Assembly: GCA_023140195.1 (NCBI GenBank)
Contig: JAGLME010000026.1
Location: 1-64,000 of the forward strand
DNA from: Thermoplasmata archaeon
GTDB taxonomy: Archaea > Thermoplasmatota > Thermoplasmata > RBG-16-68-12 > SOIM01
DNA: 64,000 bases
Direction of reading: 5' to 3'
Position numbers and translations under genes: made by a program. The notes beneath the pieces are model-generated. The model was not told where the DNA came from. It saw only the letters and a program-made list of their open reading frames with translations, and made no database searches. Below, one piece after another: positions 60,334 through 64,000 of this stretch; the first letter of the stretch is position 1, and the number at the start of each line of letters is the position of its first letter.

Positions 60334-60371
60334 CGATGGAGGGATTCGAAGTTCAGTTTCAAAGCCGACGG
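60334..60371 (+). repeat. Direct repeat, copy 1
   Basis: 38-base repeat; 36 of 38 bases match copy 2 at 60924-60961. The right part can fold as a hairpin (arms around GAAGTTCAGTTTC). It stands before the gene at 60443. The 13 bases to its left also partly match copy 2 (10 of 13). Confidence 0.85.
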
Positions 60372-60410
60372 TAAGATTCTGCTTTGTGCCATTCGCACGG
60401 GTCCAGCAAC

Positions 60411-60419
60411 ATTTATAAA
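60411..60419 (+). promoter_or_regulatory. TATA-like box of the gene at 60443
   Basis: ATTTATAAA centred about 27 bases before the GTG at 60443, leaderless spacing. Confidence 0.55.
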
Positions 60420-60442
60420 CAGGGATTCCCATTCTTCACAAC

Positions 60443-60904
60443 GTGGTTAAGAGGGCACGCTTAGAACTCCAATTCCTTGGCGGAATCAAACTAAAGGAGG
60501 ATGGAAAAGAGTTACTGGTGAAACCCAGAGGGGTATTGGGGAGATTGTCTGCCCTGACCTATGATCTATACGATGTCAATGGCAGAGTAAGCCGCGTGAA
60601 ATATGGTCTGCGCGGAAGAATAGAAATAGAGAAGGACGGAAGAAGCATCTCATTCAAGCCAATGGGATTCCACAGGTTCCAGTATATGGGGCGGACGTGC
60701 TATGTGGAAGGAAAGAGAGCATCTGGCAAGTTCCGAATCCACCAGAGCGGAAGGAGATTGGCAATTGGAGAAATAGGGACCAAATATGGGAACATAGAAT
60801 ACACGGATGACTTCGATCTAGGCGGAGAGGTTCTGGTTGGATACGGCATCTGGGCTTTGAGCTGGTTCACTGTGATGGGTGCTGCCGTGAGTGCTGGTGT
60901 TTAG
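60443..60904 (+). CDS. Small beta-rich protein with hydrophobic C-terminus, unknown
   Basis: A 153-aa protein starting at a GTG. It has repeated strands with alternating basic residues (RGRIEIEKDGRSISFKPMGF, then RFQYMGRTCYVEGKRASGKF) and a hydrophobic C-terminal segment (GIWALSWFTVMGAAVSAG). The pattern is faintly like LURP-one/scramblase-type beta barrels that end in a membrane-inserting segment, but this is a guess. It has a leaderless-type TATA box. It sits exactly between two copies of a direct repeat, with nothing else in the interval, which resembles a movable gene unit. Base composition looks like its neighbours. Confidence 0.65.
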   Translation: MVKRARLELQFLGGIKLKEDGKELLVKPRGVLGRLSALTYDLYDVNGRVSRVKYGLRGRIEIEKDGRSISFKPMGFHRFQYMGRTCYVEGKRASGKFRIHQSGRRLAIGEIGTKYGNIEYTDDFDLGGEVLVGYGIWALSWFTVMGAAVSAGV

Positions 60905-60923
60905 GTCCATATTCCACAGAAGC

Positions 60924-60961
60924 CGATGGAGGGCTTGGAAGTTCAGTTTCAAAGCCGACGG
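60924..60961 (+). repeat. Direct repeat, copy 2
   Basis: Close match to copy 1. Together with the preceding ACAGAAGC it also matches copy 3. Its GGCTT...AAGCC ends pair, with one mismatch and an inner four-base stem, into a hairpin at 60934-60958. It fills most of the 72 bases between the stop at 60904 and the beta-helix gene. Confidence 0.85.
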
Positions 60962-60969
60962 GGAAAAGG

Positions 60970-60977
60970 ATTATAAA
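60970..60977 (+). promoter_or_regulatory. TATA-like box of the second beta-helix gene
   Basis: ATTATAAA, lying just beyond direct repeat 2 and about 57 bases before the ATG at 61031. An ATG at 60977 overlaps this element, so the later start behind GGAGGG is preferred. Confidence 0.55.
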
Positions 60978-61030
60978 TGCAGAAGTGGCTTCAAGGTCTG
61001 AGTAACTCAAAATATGGAGTATGGAGGGAA

Positions 61031-63343
61031 ATGGAGTTCATTAGGCCACTCCTGGCCCACATCATTGTGATATCAATCCTCTTTACCACCTGCTCTTTTG
61101 TTTCAGTCCTTGAAGAAGTATCAGCTTACACTCCACATGCACCCATCTATATTTACGGTAATGAGAACTTCACTGCAGCCAACGGTGTGACTGGCGGTAA
61201 CGGAACGGTATCGAACCCTTATGTCATTGAAGGATGGGAGATCTCTGCCTCCGGATTAGATGGCATTGGGATATGGTTCTCGGATGCCCACTTCATCATC
61301 CGGGATGTCCATGTTCATTCGGGAGGCTCCAGCTACAGTGGGATAAACCTTCGGAGCGTTGCAAACGGAAGCATCAATAACGTCAATGTATCAAACAACG
61401 AATATGGAATGGAAGCTGCACTGGGTAAGAACATTAGCATCACCAATACTACCGCCATGTCTAACGCTCGTTGGGGAATCGGTCTCACTAACTCCAATGA
61501 CTGCTTCCTTTACGGGAACTCTGCGACCTTTAACGATATGGGCATTCTTTTGACAGGCGACGACAACTTCGTAGCCAACAACAACGCCTCTTGGAATAGG
61601 GAAGGCCTTGAAGTATCAGGCTCTGATAATACCGCTATCAACAATGTAGCCGTCTCAAACAGTGAGACTGGTATTTACCTGGACGGCAAAGAAAGCGTGA
61701 TTTCCCGCAGCAATGCTTCTTGGAACGGGGAAGGCTTCCGTTTATCAGGTTCGAACATGACGATTAGGAACAACGTCGCATATTCGAATATTGAGGACGG
61801 CATCAGTCTGTATTTCGCCTCTGATAGCATGGCATCCAATAACACCGCACTCTTCAATGGCGGTGGGGGTATTGGTCTCACTTATTCCCACAGAAACATA
61901 ATAGTCGACAACGTGGTCACGGACAATTCCTGGGGCATTGGACTGAGCATATCCTATGATAATCTTGTCTTGCGCAATCTTGTCGTTGGAAATCCGGTTG
62001 GGATTTCCCTTGGCGACTCTCATCGCAATACAGTCGCCCACAACTACATTGAAGGGGTTATCACGGGCGTCCGACTTCTCCAGGCCGATAGAAATCTCAT
62101 CGCAAACAACACTGTATCGGGCCATGAATATGGCATCACAATAGGCGACTCACACAACTCTACAGTAATCTACAACATCGTTTCCGACAACAAGTGGGGA
62201 GTGCAGATCACTCGGTGGTACTCTCAGCACAACACCATTGCATTCAATGACATTCTGTCGAACCTGTATGAAGCGGTTTTCCTTCATCACTGTCGCAACA
62301 ACACAGTTCATCATAACAATATCATTGACAATGGTATGCAGGCCTATGATAACTACGTCAACAATACGTGGGATGACGGTTATCCTTCAGGTGGCAATTA
62401 CTGGTCCGTCTACTCCGGAGTTGATCTAAATTCTGGCCCAAATCAGGATCAGCCTGGAAGCGATGACATAGGCGACACGCCCTTCATCATCGACCCCGAT
62501 AGCCGGGACAATTATCCACTCATGTCTCCTTTTGGGAGCATCCTAATTAGGCGCCCCAGTTTGCTTCAGGCATATCTGAATGGAAGTAGTTTCGAGGATG
62601 TCATTCTCTTGTGGGATCTCTCCCCTGATGATGGCAAAGGCTTCCAATCTGTGAACGCCTATGAGATATATAGAAACTCAACCTACAATCCCCTGGGATC
62701 CGGATATGGTCTGATAGGAACACTTCCGAACGGCACTTCTGAATTCGTTGACAGCCTAGCTGGTGAAGGTGACCCGAACAACTACTTCTATCGGGTTTGT
62801 GCTGTGGACTTGAGTGGCAATTCTTCATGTGCAGGCGCTCAGGCGGGAAAATACACACGTATTCTCCTTGAAGGCCAGAATCTTGTGTCCATTCCTCTGG
62901 TTCAGTCGAACGGGTCAACAGAAAAGGTTCTGCAGACGGTCAAATTCAACAAGGCGTGGACCTACGATCCCTCTATCGAGAAGTGGAAGTCGTATATGAC
63001 TTTCAAGCCCCACAAGGGAGAACTGTCGACAATCGATCACAAGATGGGGATCTGGGTGAACGTTACGGAGGCCTCAAATCTGACTGTCGCAGGCATTGTC
63101 CCTTATTCCACTGAGATACAACTGAGAGCTGGATGGAATCTTATTGGGTTTCCATCATTCAACACACTTTATGCTGTTGGGGACCTGAAATCCGAGACTG
63201 GGGCAATCAGACTGGAGGGTTTTGATTCATTGGCACCTCCATACTTCCTCAAGCTTCTGGGAGATGGAGACTTGCTTCGAGCGGGAGATGGCTATTGGGT
63301 TCTCGTGAGAACCTTTGCAGTTTGGACTGTCACGAATTCCTAG
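61031..63343 (+). CDS. Secreted beta-helix surface protein, paralogue with shared C-terminal domain
   Basis: A 770-aa paralogue of the protein at 51284. Signal segment: LLAHIIVISILFTTCSFVSV, cleavage after VSA. The motif YTPHAPIYIYGNENFTAANG and PYVIEGWEISA open the mature protein. A NosD-like beta-helix (about 60-490) consists of turns like NNTALFNGGGGIGLTYSHRN and closes with GGNYWSVYSGVD...GPNQD...DIGDTPFII. A fibronectin-like unit and the shared C-terminal domain (about 607-770, NLVSIPLVQ to AGWNLIGFPSFN) follow. There is no membrane anchor. ATG 61031 follows GGAGGG. The gene lies exactly between direct repeats 2 and 3. Confidence 0.85.
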   Translation: MEFIRPLLAHIIVISILFTTCSFVSVLEEVSAYTPHAPIYIYGNENFTAANGVTGGNGTVSNPYVIEGWEISASGLDGIGIWFSDAHFIIRDVHVHSGGSSYSGINLRSVANGSINNVNVSNNEYGMEAALGKNISITNTTAMSNARWGIGLTNSNDCFLYGNSATFNDMGILLTGDDNFVANNNASWNREGLEVSGSDNTAINNVAVSNSETGIYLDGKESVISRSNASWNGEGFRLSGSNMTIRNNVAYSNIEDGISLYFASDSMASNNTALFNGGGGIGLTYSHRNIIVDNVVTDNSWGIGLSISYDNLVLRNLVVGNPVGISLGDSHRNTVAHNYIEGVITGVRLLQADRNLIANNTVSGHEYGITIGDSHNSTVIYNIVSDNKWGVQITRWYSQHNTIAFNDILSNLYEAVFLHHCRNNTVHHNNIIDNGMQAYDNYVNNTWDDGYPSGGNYWSVYSGVDLNSGPNQDQPGSDDIGDTPFIIDPDSRDNYPLMSPFGSILIRRPSLLQAYLNGSSFEDVILLWDLSPDDGKGFQSVNAYEIYRNSTYNPLGSGYGLIGTLPNGTSEFVDSLAGEGDPNNYFYRVCAVDLSGNSSCAGAQAGKYTRILLEGQNLVSIPLVQSNGSTEKVLQTVKFNKAWTYDPSIEKWKSYMTFKPHKGELSTIDHKMGIWVNVTEASNLTVAGIVPYSTEIQLRAGWNLIGFPSFNTLYAVGDLKSETGAIRLEGFDSLAPPYFLKLLGDGDLLRAGDGYWVLVRTFAVWTVTNS

Positions 63344-63355
63344 AGTTCAAATCCT

Positions 63356-63389
63356 ACAGAAGCCGAGGGGGGGCTTCGAAGTTCAGTTG
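63356..63389 (+). repeat. Direct repeat, copy 3 (partly decayed)
   Basis: Starts ACAGAAGCCGA, 13 bases after the stop of the beta-helix gene, and matches copy 2 through GAAGTTCAGTT; the right end is diverged. The hairpin arm pairing is partly preserved through GGCTTCG...TGAGGC. Confidence 0.7.
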
Positions 63390-63405
63390 TGAGGCTGAGC
63401 AGAAT

Positions 63406-63651
63406 CTACTCAGGCGGAGGGGGTGGTTGCTCTTCCCTTTCGGCCTCGTCCTTCTTCCTGGACTTAGCCGTCATCACTATCGATGTTATCGCCAGAACAA
63501 TTAGAACCACCAGCAATACCAGTGCTATCAGGGCATACAGTATCAGTTCATTTGGCCGACGCCATCTCGATGCATCATAGGGGTAGTCATCGTTCTCATC
63601 CACGTGCCCATCATTGTCGTCGTCCGCATCTATGTTGTCCAGATTTATCAC
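63406..63651 (-). pseudogene. Orphan C-terminal fragment of a surface protein (calcium-loop plus membrane anchor)
   Basis: The frame encodes INLDNIDADDDNDGHVDEND, a thrombospondin type 3-like calcium loop, then DYPYDASRW, one membrane helix (LILYALIALVLLVVLIVLA) and a basic/Pro-rich tail. This is how many archaeal surface proteins end, but here there is no signal peptide or body. The frame stays open for at least 40 codons further upstream (QIQRRYTQPK and earlier) until it runs into the promoter of the next gene at about 63780. The GTG at 63651 is unlikely as a real start. It looks like a 3' gene remnant left at the edge of the repeat-bounded region; a small real protein cannot be excluded. 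Confidence 0.5.
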
Positions 63652-63778
63652 TTTCGGTTGCGTGTACCTTCTCTGGATTTGATAGATACCATCCGCTGGA
63701 ACAAACGACCGAGGCCCACAAATATGTCGAAAATCGACACAAAAAGGGGAATATAGTAATAACTGTGGAGCATAATCG

Positions 63779-64000
63779 TTGAAGGAGGTTGGGACTACGG
63801 AAACCAGTGAAGAGATGGGCGGCGAAACCTGGAAGAAGTTTGTAAGAAGACACTGGAAGATGACAGCATTGATGGTTGGAGGGATTGCAGCAGCCGCTGT
63901 TGCTGCGCTTCTTGTCTTCTTGTGGGTGGTTGCAGATGCACAGGAAACGAGCCTCGTGCCATCAGGACTGGGCGAGTGGACCGTGGGTTATGTTTTCGCT
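63779..64000 (+). CDS. Membrane protein, N-terminal part only
   Basis: The frame runs open to the window end. It starts at TTG 63779 (or ATG 63815) and contains ETWKKFVRRHWKM, then one membrane helix (MVGGIAAAAVAALLVFLWVV) and ADAQETSLVPSGLGEWTVGY. A TATA-like box (AATATAGT, 63750-63757) lies at leaderless distance from the TTG. The basic/aromatic segment before the helix looks like a cytoplasmic anchor region. I do not recognise the family; the rest lies beyond the window. Confidence 0.7.
   Translation, partial: MKEVGTTETSEEMGGETWKKFVRRHWKMTALMVGGIAAAAVAALLVFLWVVADAQETSLVPSGLGEWTVGYVFA

Noticed and set aside
1-64000. CRISPR arrays, insertion sequences, integrases, rRNA or tRNA genes
   Set aside because: I looked for regularly spaced repeats, transposase or integrase motifs and tRNA/rRNA signatures and saw none. 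The direct repeats at 60.3-63.4 kb are too few and too unevenly spaced for a CRISPR array.

Overview
This window comes from an archaeal chromosome, most likely an uncultivated member of the Thermoplasmatota or a nearby euryarchaeal lineage. Archaeal markers include both topoisomerase VI subunits, an Orc1/Cdc6 initiator, the small subunit of D-family DNA polymerase (DP1), primase PriL, TFB, Gar1, an archaeal tRNA-splicing endonuclease, archaeal type GAPDH, an archaetidylinositol-phosphate-type synthase and an ER/archaeal-type signal peptidase. Many genes have a TATA-like box about 25-28 bases before the start codon, as expected for leaderless transcripts. The lineage is an inference from gene content; there is no rRNA or tRNA gene here to confirm it.

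Layout. 0.3-16.3 kb: housekeeping core with topoisomerase VI (B then A), a DRG-family GTPase, valyl-tRNA synthetase, NAD synthetase, a thioredoxin/VKOR disulfide pair, Orc1/Cdc6, signal peptidase, DP1, a UPF0201 protein and a TIM-barrel protein. 16.3-26.4 kb: a CPBP protease with three zinc ribbons, a decayed ACR3-type arsenite-efflux gene, corrinoid adenosyltransferase, a winged-helix ATPase with a newly noticed 54-aa membrane protein, a giant pilin-like beta-propeller protein and a COG1395-like regulator. 26.6-31.7 kb: two secreted beta-propeller proteins. 32-40.4 kb: a dense second housekeeping block (EndA, TFB, Gar1, PPAT-DUF84 fusion, GAPDH, TrmJ-like, TruA, Fap7-like, AIPS, PriL). 40.5-64 kb: mostly envelope functions. 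These are large surface proteins, an SPFH/zinc-ribbon membrane-stress-like operon, an MFS transporter, a membrane-anchored winged-helix regulator, and a repeat-bounded region with a beta-helix surface protein and gene fragments.

How the genes fit together. The housekeeping blocks serve replication, transcription, tRNA maturation and ribosome assembly. They are so compact that convergent neighbours share stop-codon bases in four-base overlaps. The accessory part is dominated by secreted proteins built from beta-propellers, beta-helices, CARDB-like and fibronectin-like modules. Three of these share one C-terminal domain. The signal peptidase, the thioredoxin/VKOR pair and the SPFH operon would support making and guarding such an envelope.

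The best candidates for something new are the SPFH-centred operon (48.1-51.1 kb), the shared C-terminal domain of the surface proteins, and the direct repeats that bracket two genes at 60.3-63.4 kb. All calls come from reading the sequence; no database search was made.
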